64,000 nt of DNA from Delphinapterus leucas (GCF_002288925.2 NW_022098049.1:4418757-4482756); one strand, 5' to 3'; numbered from the stretch's first letter, positions 10,641 to 22,392 are shown. Notes: generated by a model not told the origin, from the sequence alone. Numbers and translations: made by a program.

Positions 10641-11555
10641 TACTGTATATTTTTCTTATAATAAAGCCCTTTATGTCTTAATTTCTATAAAAAAAGATAC
10701 CTTAATGCATACATCTATTTACACAGGAATTAGTAGAATTGATGCTTAACTGTGCCTGGCTTTAGTTATAAATTGTGTTCACTAAGGGAGTCTTTTTTTT
10801 TTTTTCACACACACACACTGTATTTTATTTTTACAAGAGATAAATAAACTGACACCAAGCATTGTAAATGGATGACCACAACAAAAGCAACAATGATTGC
10901 AATTACCGAACATGAAACACACTCACACTATGTCATAATATTGACATTCAGTCCAGTAATCCTCCACTGTAGCAGCTCCTTTACTTTGCAGTGAAAATTG
11001 ATTTGTATATTTTTTGCCTCTGGGTCCTTGTGGGATGTTTTTTTAAATTCAAACAGAAAGTCACAAAAATTATAATCATCCTCATCAGTTCACTCAGTCC
11101 CATGTAATTAATTTTTTTTTCATCTTGATCTTTTGTTAGCACTTTTATGAGTTCATGAGTTTTCCATTAGAGTTCTGAAAATGCTTATTCATTCAGTTTA
11201 GCAGTATAGTCAGTTACCAGAAACCTGTACTTGTCAGAGTCTTTTCCATGAATTCCTTGAAGATGAAACCCTTTTATAGGAACATTTTTGCGAAAGCATC
11301 AGAGTACACCCAGAACTGTCTGTAATGACAAAAGACTTAAAAATGACCACGGTTAAAGATTCGATGAAAGTTATAATAATGCAATTGACAAGGAAATTTA
11401 GTTATTTCTGAGGTATACATTTTAAAGTAATAACTAGAATTATGACTTATAACATACCAGAACATATAAGATTTTTAGAAATTTCATGTAATGTCTGAAA
11501 CATTTATATTAACATATTTCCATACAAATAACCCAAAGAAAGTTTAGTATTAGTT
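10641..11555 (-). other. Retroposed non-L1 DNA with a transcript-like 3' end
   Basis: Read on the minus strand, a 750-bp AT-rich segment ends with AATAAA (10824-10829), a GT run, and a 13-base poly(A) (T run at 10793-10805) about 18 bases further on. This is the geometry of a cleaved and polyadenylated RNA. It directly continues the antisense L1 3' end at 11556-11925, so it may be a 3' transduction. A 152-bp piece (10641-10792) between this poly(A) and the left SINE-tail copy is unexplained. No long frame is present and I do not recognise the source gene. Confidence 0.55.
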
Positions 11556-11925
11556 GTTTTGTTTATTTGTTTTTTTATACTGCAAGTTCTTACTAGTCAT
11601 CAATTTTATACACATCAGTGTATACAGGTCAATCCCAATCGCCCAATTTAGCACACCACCATCCCCACCCCACCATTGTTTTCCCCCCTTGGTGTCCATA
11701 CGTGTGTTCTCTACATCTGTGTCTCAACTTCTGCCCTGCCGGTTCATCTGTACCACTTTTCTAGGTTCCACATACATGCGTTAATATACGATATTTGTTT
11801 TTCCCTTTCTGACTTACTTCACTCTGTTTGACAGTCTCTATATCCATCCACGTCTCAACAAATGACTCAATTTCATTCCTTTTTATGGCTGAGTAATATT
11901 CCATTGTATATATGTGCCACATCAA
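11556..11925 (-). mobile_element. 5'-truncated L1 3' end, antisense
   Basis: The complement of the end of L1 ORF2 and the 3' UTR: ggctgagtaatattccattg near 11887, ggttccacatacatgcg near 11764, ttggtgtccatacgtgtg near 11689, and an A-rich end at about 11556-11575. It is a different L1 subfamily from the one at 982. It sits inside the tail of the SINE at 10318. Confidence 0.88.
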
Positions 11926-11963
11926 AAATAAATAAATATTTTTTAAAAATTAAAAAAAAAAAC
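11926..11963 (+). repeat. Displaced tail of the SINE at 10318
   Basis: caaaaataaataaatatttt here repeats the tail text at 10612-10630 (caaaaataaatatttttt). It is followed by an A run and the second SINE target-site copy. This marks it as the TSD of the inner insertion plus the rest of the SINE tail. Confidence 0.7.
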
Positions 11964-12102
11964 CTACTCCAAAGTCCTAATTTTATAATGTAGATGAGGA
12001 GGCAGAGCAGTGGTCTGCCAAGCCATGCCTACAACCCATGCCTGTTCTCTCTCCTGTCAGGGTCCTCCATCCCACCATACTGCCTTTAGCTTGCCCACTG
12101 TA

Positions 12103-12267
12103 AAAATTGGGTTCTTTTGCAGGGTGGGGGGCGGTGTTTTTTGTCTTTTTTGGTTTTGGCCCCGCAGCGCAGTTTGCAGGATCTCAGTTCCCTGGATCAG
12201 GGATTGAACCCGGGCCACAGCAGTGGAAGCCCGGAATCCTAACCACTAGGCCACCAGGGAACCCCCA
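12103..12267 (-). mobile_element. tRNA-derived SINE, CHR-2-like subtype, antisense
   Basis: On the minus strand it starts gggggttccctggtggccta and has the B-box-like gggttcaatccctg. Flanks are agcttgcccactgta (12088-12102) and agcttgaccactgta (12268-12282), a 15-bp TSD with one mismatch. Confidence 0.9.
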
Positions 12268-12282
12268 AGCTTGACCACTGTA

Positions 12283-12700
12283 GATCATTTGTCTTCTTCA
12301 ACTGTGTGACAAAATCTTTCCCCCCACTTATAGGATGGGGTCTATAAGGATAATTGCAAAGCGCTGGACTCTATTACCCTTTTCCTAGATCCCAAGATGT
12401 CAGAAGAAAGATTGCAACATGATCACATCAAGTTGTGTCAGATAAAAAGAGTTTGCAAGAATCTTAAATCCAAGAACCTCTTCCTAATTTGCTCTGTTTC
12501 TCTTTGACCTTCAAATAAGGCTTAATGAGAGCTGATCTCACAAATATCCGTTTTTCTCAGCACAGCTTATATTGAAAGGAGACTTGGAGATTCCTCCCAG
12601 ATAACAATAAGGTTGTGAAATGTGCTCAAAGATAGTATCAATAATATGCCTTGGAGAGTTCTTTGCTTTTACACTTCTTAACTGATAGCCAAAGAGAATA
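12283..12700. other. No gene or recognised repeat
   Basis: Unique sequence between the SINE and an old L1M fragment. Confidence 0.5.
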
Positions 12701-12704
12701 TTGT

Positions 12705-13215
12705 ATATTTTTTAAAATAAACTTTTTATTTTTAGAATAATTTTAGGTTTACTTTTTGTTGCAAAGATAATATTGGAAGTTCCCATATATCCCTCACCTA
12801 GCTTCCCCAGTTGCTAACATCTTCTATAACCATGGTACATTTGTCACAACTAAGGAACCAAGATTGGTAATCATTATTAAACTATATTTTACTTGGATGC
12901 CACTAAATTTTACCTAATGTCCTTTTTCTGCTCCAGGATCCCATGCAGAAAACCATATTACATTTGGTCAACTGGTCTCCTTAGCCTTCTCTGGCCAATA
13001 ACAGTTTCCTCAGACTTGCTTTGTTTTTGATGACCTTGACCGTTTCGAAGACTACTGGTTAGAGACACTGCCCTTCAGTTTGGGTTTGTCTTATAACTTT
13101 TTTCACAGTTACACTGGTATTTTGGGTTTGGGGGAGGAAGATCACAGAGCTGAAGTGCCATTCTCATCACATCATGTCAAGGATACATGCAACCAACATG
13201 AGTGTCACTGGTGGT
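12705..13215 (-). repeat. Ancient L1M 3' UTR fragment, antisense
   Basis: Landmarks of the old L1M 3' UTR complement: aaactttttatttttagaat, ccatggtacatttgtc, tttgatgaccttgacc, and atcatgtcaaggatacatgc. The fragment at 50612-51440 shares the same blocks. Confidence 0.7.
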
Positions 13216-13344
13216 TGCCGTAATCACCTGAGAACTCGACTAAATAAAAATGACACAGCTTTTAAATCATGTGTCAGAAATCACCTCGTTTGCCAAAACT
13301 CTTCTCACTACACTTTCCAGGAGTTTGCAAAACGTTCCACATTC

Positions 13345-13690
13345 TTCTTCCCTCTAGTCCTTTGTTCATGCTGCTGCTTCTGCCTGGAACACAATTTCTC
13401 CTTTTGCCTTGGCTAATCCCCACTCATCCAACAATATTCAGTTCTGACCTTACATTTCTTCCGGGTCCCTCACTCTCTATTTAGGCAGGGTAGGGAATCC
13501 CTATTCTTTGTTCTCACAGAACCCAGCTTGGACCATTGGCAGGCTGCTTCACGTATACTTACTGTCTTACCACCTTGTTCTCATCTATGAGCTTTTTGAG
13601 GAACACGACCATGTACTACATATGTTTTTATCTTTAGTATCTACACATAGAAGGAACTTAAGCAATGCTCATTGAATAGATGAATGAATT
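13345..13690 (+). repeat. L2 LINE 3' region
   Basis: Sense L2 order: cctttgttcatgctgctgc, tgcctggaacac, ccactcatccaaca, gagctttttgaggaacac, and aatgctcattgaatagatga. Frames across it are not genes. Confidence 0.65.
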
Positions 13691-13714
13691 GATAAGTCTG
13701 AGCCATAACACTGA

Positions 13715-13850
13715 CCAATAAATATTATCTCCATTTTGAAAATGGGAAACTGAGGCTCAGTATACTAGATAACTTCCCCAAATTCACACAGCTAGTAAGG
13801 GCAAAGCCAAGACTCAATCCCAGGTCTTTTGGCTACGTCCTTCTTTATAA
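13715..13850 (-). repeat. MIR SINE, antisense
   Basis: gaaactgaggctcagtatac, cacacagctagtaagg, and aatcccaggtctttt in MIR complement order. Confidence 0.8.
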
Positions 13851-14274
13851 CTTCAACTTATTCTTAGAATCTGAAATTACAAGGGTCTGCCTGTTACCTG
13901 GTGATGTATATAAATTCCTTAGTATCTGCAGGTTGTTATTATGCCATCTTACCTCTTACCGTAGGTTCAGCTGGTACCATTTGGATCTTGACTACAGTGT
14001 TCTGATTTAGTTTAATGTACTTGGTATTGAGCCTTAACTGTAAGAGCCCCATATTCTCTCCTAAAATTTGATGCAGGGTCCCCAAGGGACTCCAAGAGCT
14101 TATCTCTTTCAAAGCAAATTTATTTTAAGAGTGTCCTTAGTGTTGGAAGACAAAATGTGATCACTCACATTATTTGCACTCTCTGCTCATAATATTTTTC
14201 CTAGAGAAGCAGTTGCTAGTCCTGATTTGGAGATAATCAAAAGTCTCGGTTCATAAGGATTACCACATTTTGAG
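13851..14274. other. No gene or recognised repeat
   Basis: Unique sequence. I see no splice-flanked conserved frame. Confidence 0.45.
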
Positions 14275-14284
14275 CTCATCTCTT

Positions 14285-14639
14285 TTTTTTTAATTAATTA
14301 ATTAATTAATTAAAATTTTTGGCTGCATTGGGTCTTTGTTGCTGCACACGGGCTTTTCTCTAGTTGCAGTGAGCAGGGCTACTCTTCATTGCAGTCTGCG
14401 GGCTTCTCATTGGGTGGCTTCTCTTGTTGCAGAGCATGGGCTCTAGGCGCGTGGGCTTCAGTAGTTGTGGCACTTGGGCTCAGTAGTTGTGGCTCGTGGG
14501 CTCTAGAGCACAGGCTCAGTAGTTGTGGTGCACGGGCTTAGTTGCTCCGTGGCATGTGGGATCTTCCAAGACCAGAGCTCGAACCCGTGCCCCCTGCATT
14601 GGTAGGTGGATTCTTAACCACTGTGCCACCAGGGAAGCC
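14285..14639 (-). mobile_element. Cetacean tRNA-derived SINE, long subtype, antisense
   Basis: Its A-rich tail appears as a T run followed by aattaattaattaattaatt. The 5' end reads gccaccagggaagccc on the + strand. TSD ctcatctctt at 14275-14284 and 14640-14649. Confidence 0.94.
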
Positions 14640-14651
14640 CTCATCTCTTGT

Positions 14652-14735
14652 TTTATAGAAGATGACACAGAGATCCAGGAAGTTAGTCACCTGCTGAAGG
14701 TCACTCAGCCCGATGGAAATGAGGCCATGTCCTGA
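14652..14735 (-). repeat. MIR fragment, antisense
   Basis: Short block: gatgacacagagatccagg then gaaggtcactcagcc. The SINE at 14285 landed next to it. Confidence 0.5.
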
Positions 14736-15670
14736 ATATCCTCTCAGTGTCCTTTCTCTCCATCACCCGGCCTCCACTAGAGTTGGCTGAATTCCAGAAT
14801 ACTATATAAGTACATAAATTCCCCAAGGAATATGATGAAATCTTAAGAGTTCCTGAAGACGGAATAATGGAAACATGTGCCATAAGTACAGCTATTCTCT
14901 CATCTCTTCTTTGTTCTCTCTCCCTTTTTTTTTTCTTCTTCCCTCTACTTGAGCAAGTGGGTTGCAGTCAGAAAGAGAGAGAAGTGGGCAGAGTTCCAAA
15001 CTAATTATAACATCTAAACTTAACCTACCGCTAAACAAACATATGCTAGATTTTCTAGACAAGTTCCAATTTCAAGTATTCTGTTCACTCTCCCTTAAGA
15101 ATTTTTCACAGTGCTAAATTCAAAATGGAAACCTCACTACTCAAAGCAAGGATAGGTAGTGCTTCTGAAGGTTGTGCCAGAGAAACTTCAGCTGAATGGC
15201 AACATGATTTGAGTTTTCCTTCTTGACATTCAGCATCCTTTTAGTTTTCTCAGCCAAAATCCCAGGGTACCAATTTCCCTTTAATTGTTGGTTAAGCATC
15301 CTATTCACTCCCATTTACAACTGCCTACCCAAGAACATCCCAGCTAAACAGCAGTCTTCAAACTATTGCACTCTCCCACTCCACTTTCTTTTGTATGGTT
15401 TCCAAGCTAAGAATGGTTTTTGCACTCTTAATGGTTTAAAATAATAAATAAATAAATATTAAAGCATAATAATATTTCTTGGTATACGAAAAGTATATTA
15501 AATTCATATTTCATGTTCATAAATAAAATACTGGGTTTCATCAATGAAAAATTTCTAGAAATTCATTTTCTCTCTTTTACCTACGTCATAGCCTCAGTTT
15601 TGCCCTTTGGTTCACAAAGCCTAAAATATTTACTATCTGGCTTTTTACATAAAAAGTTTGCCTCCCCTTA
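14736..15670. other. No gene or recognised repeat
   Basis: Contains a pyrimidine tract at about 14905-14950 and an AATA run at about 15440-15460. Otherwise unique. Confidence 0.5.
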
Positions 15671-15674
15671 TGGT

Positions 15675-15945
15675 AGAGAAAAACTGTAACACCATGGTTA
15701 AAAACTCAGGTCTTAGAATCAAGCTGTCTTGGGTGGAATTCCCGGCTGCAGCAACTCAGAGCTGGGTGACTCTGGGCAAGTTACATATGTCTCACAAACT
15801 TGCTCATCTATTAAATGGGGGAAAAAATGGCACCTGCTCTGCAACAATACTGAGGATTAAATGAGATGATGCATGTAAGGCACTTCAGTATGTGCCTGGC
15901 ACATAACTAAGAGTCAGTGAGTATTAGTTATTATCAGTGTCTACA
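15675..15945 (+). repeat. MIR SINE, near full length
   Basis: Sense order from the tRNA-like head (accatggttaaaaactcag) through gggtgactctgggcaag, aggattaaatgagatgatgc and gtgcctggcacataac. Confidence 0.85.
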
Positions 15946-17315
15946 TTGGATTACCTATGGTAATCCCTATTATCTTCGTCATCCCTATTATCTTCGTCAT
16001 TATTATTAGAGCAATTTTTCTGAAGCTCAGTTATGAAACTCCAAATCCCTCTAAAGCAGGTCCTCTACAGGAACAGTGATTACCAGAAGAAGGCTGATGA
16101 TAGGAAAGCATGCAAAACTCCCTTTCAGGCTCTTCAGTCTGAAGAAGTTCTGACAACAGGGAAGCTGAATGTGGGACTCTTAGATGTTGATCTAATTAAG
16201 TTTATGTACATTATGGAGTCTACAAGGCTTAACCCTCACAGAGGAGGCATTTTCACATTAACAGAGTTACTTATTGCACCAAAAATCTTCAATTGTTGAA
16301 ATAAGTGAAAATTGGAAAGTGGTGGCAGAAAAGAATACATAGCTAATTTTTGTACATAAAGCAATCTTCCCTTAGTTCTTATTGCTTCCGGCTCACGTAC
16401 CTCTCACTACTCCAGTTCGTGATTATTCAGTAACCCTGCCTCTGTCTCCTCCAGCCCAATACACATTTACATTACATACACATACTTTGTCTCTGAGAAA
16501 GCTAAGGATATAAAAATAGCATTGCATTATTTTGTTTTTTAAATATTTATTTTCATTATAAATATAATATAGCCATATCACTGAAAATTTGGGAAAGAAG
16601 GAAATAAAAGGGAAAGAACCAATACCTCACCTCAGGTCTTATTTTTCTTGAGCATTGTTTTTTAGAGTTGTCATTATGCAGTTATATTCACATTGTTCAA
16701 CAATTTCACATACTGCAATTTTCACTTAGTTAAAACATGTTTTTCTATAATATTATACAGTCCTCATAATGATTGTTAGATGTATGCAAGACATAGCTAA
16801 CCCAAGTGGCAACTTTGAGGGAATTAGAGAAAGACTTTTCTTTTTTCCATACAGTTCCATACCAGGTACACTGCTGGGGAAGCAGAGCACAGATTAAATT
16901 TCAATCTCTAGTGATCTCCATTTGCCCTTGGTTGGGTGGCCTTGTACAGTGAATGACCTAAAGCACTATGCATGGCAGCCCTGACCATTTGCATATCTGT
17001 TCCCCATCCTGGAGCTCTTCTTGTGATTCTGACTGTGAAGCCACTGTGGGCCCTTGGGATTGTCACTTCACCGGTCTTCTTACAATACCATCTGAGTTTC
17101 AGATATTCTTTAAAGTCGTGATAGTGTAGTTAACACCAAAGGTAGGTGGGAGAAATAATGTGGAATCACAAGCAGGACTCAGGAGTCAGACACCCAGCTT
17201 AAAATCCCTCCCCTCTACTGACTCTTGTACAACTGAGGTATAATAAAACATATATATTTGATGTTTGTCCTCAGTTCCTAGCACAGAGCTCCTAAAACCC
17301 TTGGAATTTCCTGAG
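15946..17315. other. Intergenic; perfect 18-bp tandem duplication
   Basis: ccctattatcttcgtcat occurs at 15965-15982 and again at 15983-16000. The rest is AT-rich unique or too diverged to name. Confidence 0.6.
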
Positions 17316-17810
17316 TGATAGGAGGGTCTTTTATGATTCATAAGGAGACCTTTTTGAACACACCTGCATCTATGCTAATGAGGTGACAGTAGCTTCAAGA
17401 TGGGGCTGGTCATCAGCACAAGCAAACGTGATTAGAGAGTGAGAATTTTCAGCTCCCACCCACCCCAACCCTGACCTCCAGGGAGGTTAAGGAAGCCTGG
17501 AGATTGGTGTATGAAAGCTCTCGGATGATGAGATTCAGAGAGCTTCCAGGCTGGAGAACACATTGATGTTCCTGGAGAGGGCATGGAATTTGTTCACATT
17601 CCCCACTTCCCACATACCTTGCCTTATGCATCTTTTCCATTTGGCTGTTTCTAATTTCTACCCTTTATAATAAACCATAAATGTAAGTAAGTGTTTTTCT
17701 GAGTTCTGTGAGTCATTTTAGTGAATTATTAGGACCTGAGATGGGGGACTCGTGGAAACCTCCAAATCTGTAGTCAACTGGGCAGAAGTGTGGGTAGCTT
17801 CCCGTTTGCA
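17316..17810 (+). mobile_element. ERVL-like LTR (solo or with short internal remnant)
   Basis: A 495-bp unit starts TGATAGGAGG and ends CCCGTTTGCA, so it has TG...CA ends. A poly(A)-signal-like ataataaacc lies at about 17669. Immediately downstream, 17813-17829 (tggtgtctgaagcaggg) resembles the tRNA-Leu-type primer-binding site known in ERVL elements. Text to about 17915 looks like the start of internal sequence. No gag or pol is present. It is ancient and inactive. The exact family name is uncertain. Confidence 0.6.
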
Positions 17811-17812
17811 TT

Positions 17813-17829
17813 TGGTGTCTGAAGCAGGG
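17813..17829 (+). other. Primer-binding-site-like sequence after LTR
   Basis: tggtgtctgaagcaggg begins two bases after the LTR's CA end. Its position and text fit a retroviral primer-binding site complementary to tRNA-Leu. Confidence 0.5.
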
Positions 17830-17915
17830 CTAGTCTTATGGGGTCTGCACTAACTTTGGGCAGTTAGTGTCAGAACTTGAATTGAATTTTTGGACACCCA
17901 GTTAGTGTTGGAGAA

Positions 17916-18754
17916 TTGGAGAAGTGGCATGAAAAAACAAACACGCATTTGATGTTGGAAAACACAACCACCTTCCTTGACTGCCTTTGACAGTTCACAG
18001 AATAGGGGAAGAAATCTTCCCAGCATGGCCCAAGCATTCTCAGGCACACCAAATCCCACCCCTTCACAACCTCCCACTAGTGAAAGTGCAGACACATTTA
18101 TTAGGCAAAACATGCCCAATATACAACCTCCCAATGAAAAATTTGGGGAAAGAAATCTCAATCATAAGTAGAAGACACTAATTTTGGAAGTGCTTCATAT
18201 TTTGAAAAGTTCATCTCTACCCAGAGCATCTGTAAAATCACATTATCCTGCAGAGTTTAGTCCTTTTATTCAAACTCCTCCTTTTCCAAATTAGGTCTCT
18301 TGGAGTTTGCAAGGAAAAAGAACAGAGCCCAAGGCCAGGCCTGCTTCCTTCATTACTGGAAGAAAATCAGTGCAATTGCTGCCCTAGTAAGGATTCAATT
18401 AATTTCTTAGCCAAAAGCCCTTGTTCTCTGTAGTTTCTATCTAGGGCGAAAAAGGACAGAAAGTTCCCTGATCTCGCAGGGACTCTAGCGTTTGCTCTTA
18501 GCTCCACCGACATCTCATTCATATCTCTGGAGTGGCACTCAGCATTTCAGGATTTATCTTTCTGCTCCCTTCTACCCTCACCTCCACCTGCTCCACTAAA
18601 CTGTATGCACCTCAAAGACCGGCTTGACTCACTTTGCACAGCAGAGCCCAGCTGAGTGTCTTGCCAACACCAGCACCCAGCAAATAAGTGAGTGCATTTG
18701 CACGTGTATGTGTGTGCAAATAAATAATGAATCAATAGATGAATAAGTAGCCAA
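17916..18754. other. No gene or recognised repeat
   Basis: Short overlapping frames on both strands (17850-18181), none convincing. Confidence 0.45.
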
Positions 18755-18865
18755 TGGGATAATAAGGCCAACCTGGCAGGATTCTTATGAAGAATAAATT
18801 AAGAGAACTTTAGGGAAGCACTGCACACAGCTCCTCACCTTTGTATGTGCCCAGTAAATACTACA
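18755..18865 (+). repeat. MIR 3' fragment
   Basis: gattcttatgaagaataaa then gtgcccagtaaatact resemble the MIR 3' half. Confidence 0.4.
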
Positions 18866-19167
18866 TTTCCTTCCTTCATTTTCTAATGAAGATCTTCTGT
18901 GGCTGATGACTTACTATCATTTATATGTTGGTTTAACGTTATAATTGGACACCTTTAAGAAGGTCTGAAGCTTTTTTCTGTGCTTTTAGCTATTAGGCAT
19001 GTTATTTTATCATGGTGTTCCGAGAAGCAAATCTCTATTTGCATGTTGTAAGCAAAGGGCCTCCTTGCTAAGAATAGTTAAGTGCTAAGTGCAGCATCTA
19101 TTTGGGACTAAATCAACTAGGTCTTTTGAAAAAAAATAATAAAAGATATATAAAAGAAGATAGTCTT

Positions 19168-19483
19168 GGGACTTCCCTGGTGGCACAGTGGTTAAGAATC
19201 CGCCTGCCAATGCAGGGGACACGGGTTCGATTCCTAGTCCAGGAAGATCCACATGCCATGGAGCAACTAAGCCCTTGAGCCACAACTACTTAGCCCGTGG
19301 GCCACAGCTACTGAAGCCCTCGCACCTAGAGCCCGTGCTCCGCAACGAGAGAAGGCACCGCGATGAGAAGCCCGCACACCGCAACAAAGAGTAGCCACCG
19401 CTCACCACAACTATAGAAAGCCCATATGTAGCAACGAAGGCCCAACACAGCCAAAAAAACATAAATATATTAAAAAAAAACAA
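19168..19483 (+). mobile_element. Cetacean tRNA-derived SINE, long subtype
   Basis: gggacttccctggtggcaca start and gggttcgattcc B-box-like motif. TSD aagatagtctt at 19157-19167 and 19484-19494. The target lies in one copy of an old local duplication (see 19977). Confidence 0.95.
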
Positions 19484-19587
19484 AAGATAGTCTTTGACCT
19501 AGAGGGGAGAAAAAGTAATACATCAGCATATTGCAAGAATTTAGGGAGAACGTAGATAAGAATATCTTAATTTAAAATGATATATGA

Positions 19588-19949
19588 GGGCTTCCCTGGT
19601 GGCGCAGTGTTTCAGAATCCACCTGCCAACGCAGGGGACACAGGACATAGGTCAAGCCCTAGTCTGGGAAGATCCCACATGCCGTGGAGCAAATAAGCCC
19701 GTGTGCCACAACTACTGAGCCTGCGCTCTAGAGCCCACGAGCCACAACTACTGAGCCCACGAGCCACAGCTACTGAAGCCTTTGTGCCTAGAGCCTGTGC
19801 TCCACAACAAGAGAAGCCACCGCAATGAGAAGCCCATGCACCACAATGAAGAGTAGCCCCTGCTCACCGCAACTAGAGAAAGCCCGTGCAGCAACAAAGA
19901 CCCAACACAGCCATAAATAAATAAACAAATTTAAATAAATAAATAAAAG
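19588..19949 (+). mobile_element. Cetacean tRNA-derived SINE, long subtype
   Basis: TSD gatatatga at 19579-19587 and 19950-19958. The tail is rich in aaat units. The B-box region is altered (an acaggacat insertion before aggtcaagcc), so Pol III activity is doubtful. Confidence 0.94.
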
Positions 19950-19991
19950 GATATATGAAAACCACCCATTCATTATAGGAAGACAGTCTTT

Positions 19992-20184
19992 TTTTTTTTT
20001 TTTTTTGCGGTACGGAGGCCTCTCACTGTTGTGGAGCACAGGCTCACGGATGCACAGGCTCAGCGGCCAAGGCTCACGGGCCCAGCCGCTCCACGGCATG
20101 TGGGATCTTCCCGGACTGGGGCACGAACCCATATCCCCTGCATCGGCAGGCAGACTCTCAACCACTGCGCCACCAGGGAAGCCC
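19992..20184 (-). mobile_element. Cetacean tRNA-derived SINE, short subtype, antisense
   Basis: A T run, then gcggtacggaggcctctcac. The 5' end reads gcgccaccagggaagccc. TSD aggaagacagtcttt, 15 bp, at 19977-19991 and 20185-20199. Confidence 0.95.
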
Positions 20185-20199
20185 AGGAAGACAGTCTTT

Positions 20200-22265
20200 A
20201 ACCTAAAAGGGGGGATGGGGGGGGAAGGGATATATGAAAATATTGTGTTATTTTAGAGAAAAAGTTGCTAAGAATATCTTAATTCAAAAGCAATACTAAA
20301 ACTATCTATCCATAACCAGTATGTAAACACAAAGCCTTTCCAGATATTGTATTTGATCATTAAAAGAGAAAGCATTCTCAAGAATTCATTTTCTATTTTA
20401 TTCTGTTTAGCTGTGTGAGTAGACTAGGAACTGCTAAGTCAAGTTATGTTCATTTTAGCCCATCAAGCATTTTCTTCAGGGAAGCAAGTGACACAGAGAA
20501 ATAAGTTGAAGTGGGATTTTGCTTTTCTTAACAGTGCCCAACTTCCTGAGAAACAAAAACAAAAACAGAACCACTCTGCCCACTGAACTGTATAAAACTG
20601 AAATTTGGCATACATAAATCAAGCTACAGTTCTTTTAACATCTTCAGAGTCACGACCATTCTTTCCCTTGGATAGAACCGCAGGACACCTAAGTGTGATT
20701 ACCATTTACTTTTTCCTTTCTTCATGATAACACACTTTTTATGTAGCTAAGCTTCAATTAAGGAAAGAATGAAGAGAAACCGCTTCTCTCTGGATTGAAG
20801 CTGAATTCTGGGGGACTCCCTGGCCTGGGTCCTCTAAGCAGGAAAGGGGCCAGATTATTTATGTAGCTTAATTTATATTAATAACAATTACAATATGGTG
20901 TGTCTAATGCCCGTAATGATTACTAGGAAGCCAGCCATGGTTTCCCTCTTGGTCTGGCTCTGGCAGGGTGTGCCTTGCAGTTCATTCCAGCCCAGGCTTC
21001 CTTCTATTATCCGTAATGCAAAGGCCCTCCAATTCAAGTTGCAACAAGCCCAGATCAGTATCCATGGCCAGAGAAGAAAAGGAACAGCACATAAGTATAT
21101 CTGACAAAGTCATCAGGGATTTGAAAACAGAATCTGGCAATAAATATGGTAATTAGATAATTTGAGACTCCCCTTGCAGGGTTCTTTGAAAATGCAATCT
21201 CAGAACTGGAATCCAGAGCTGATTTTTGCACCATTAAGGAGAATTATAAGAGAATTGAAACTTTTTAACGACATTTAAGTACTTTTCATTGGCGAGTTAA
21301 AAATTTTTCTGTCCGCGCTAGGGAAATGTTAATGATGCATTTAGGAAAAAGACCCCACCCCACCCACAAGCTGCCCAGTAATGGAACTGGCAACTCCAGA
21401 GCAACTCCCTCCTGCTCCTCTGGAAGCCAAAACGTGGCTTGGCTTGAGTCTATAATGAGCACTTGGTGGATGCTTAAGAATTCCATTCAGCTGCCATTTA
21501 GGAAAAATAAAGAAGGAGAAGTGGTCTTTCTTTCCCCTTATTTTAATAGGATCGAAGTTTTAATTATGTTTTGCCATTTCACAGAGGGGAGTTTTGGGTG
21601 TTTAATCAATCTGCAGGTTGTGGTTCAGCTTAGTGTGTTTGCTGTTAAGAAGCTGCGATACTTCAGGAAAGGCTTCGTTTGTGTTTGGAAAAGGAAGAAA
21701 GAAGGCAGCTAGTATTACTTCCTTCAGGAGGTCACCTCTAAATACCCAAGAAAGAGTTCCGACCTCCCCTGGGACCATTGCATCTTGTCTTCCCCTGCAT
21801 CCCGACAAGTACAGTTGTACTGAGATCACTGGTTTTCTTGTCTCTCCCCCTTCCCCAGCTTCTGAGATCCTCCAAGGAAAAGACCACTTGCTGTTTCCTC
21901 TGGGATTCCTGGTTCTTCCACAGCTCCTGACATAGAGTGGGCTTCAAACAGATATTTAGTGACTAAATGAGGGGGTAGAGCCCATAGGATTAAAAGATGC
22001 TCTCATGATATAAAAATTCAGTGCATGGGAAAGATTCCATATTTTATTTTCCTAAGACCATTTGCATAATTCCTTATACAGTTCTAAAATATAATCTTTG
22101 AGACAGGAGGTAAAGAGGGCCTTGGGACAGTATTTCTCAGCCTGAGAGATGACCAAAATCACACTCAAAAACTAAAATACAGATTTCCTTATGGAAATTG
22201 CTGTTATTATTATTAAGATCCCCTGTAGGTTCTAAAACACTGGAACTCCTACTTTTGAAGTTACA
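20200..22265. other. No gene or recognised repeat
   Basis: The longest frame (128 codons at 21326-21712) is overlapped by similar frames on other registers and the other strand, with no domain visible. Confidence 0.5.
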
Positions 22266-22269
22266 CAAA

Positions 22270-22392
22270 CTGATCTTTTCAGTTGATGGATGAGGTCACT
22301 GACTCTAGAAAGGACAGGAGTCTTGGCCAAGGTCCCAAAGCAAATTAGTAGCAGAGGTAGGACTTGAACCTAAATTTCCTGATTCTCAGGGT
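22270..22392 (-). repeat. MIR SINE, antisense
   Basis: gatggatgaggtcactgac, cttggccaaggtcccaaagc, and ggacttgaacctaaat. Confidence 0.65.

Noticed and set aside
17850..18181. Several overlapping frames of 64-103 codons near the LTR
   Set aside because: They lie in LTR-derived and flanking text on both strands with no retroviral motif.
21326..21935. Overlapping frames of 128 and 105 codons
   Set aside because: They overlap in different frames with each other and with minus frames. No domain, signal or splice context.
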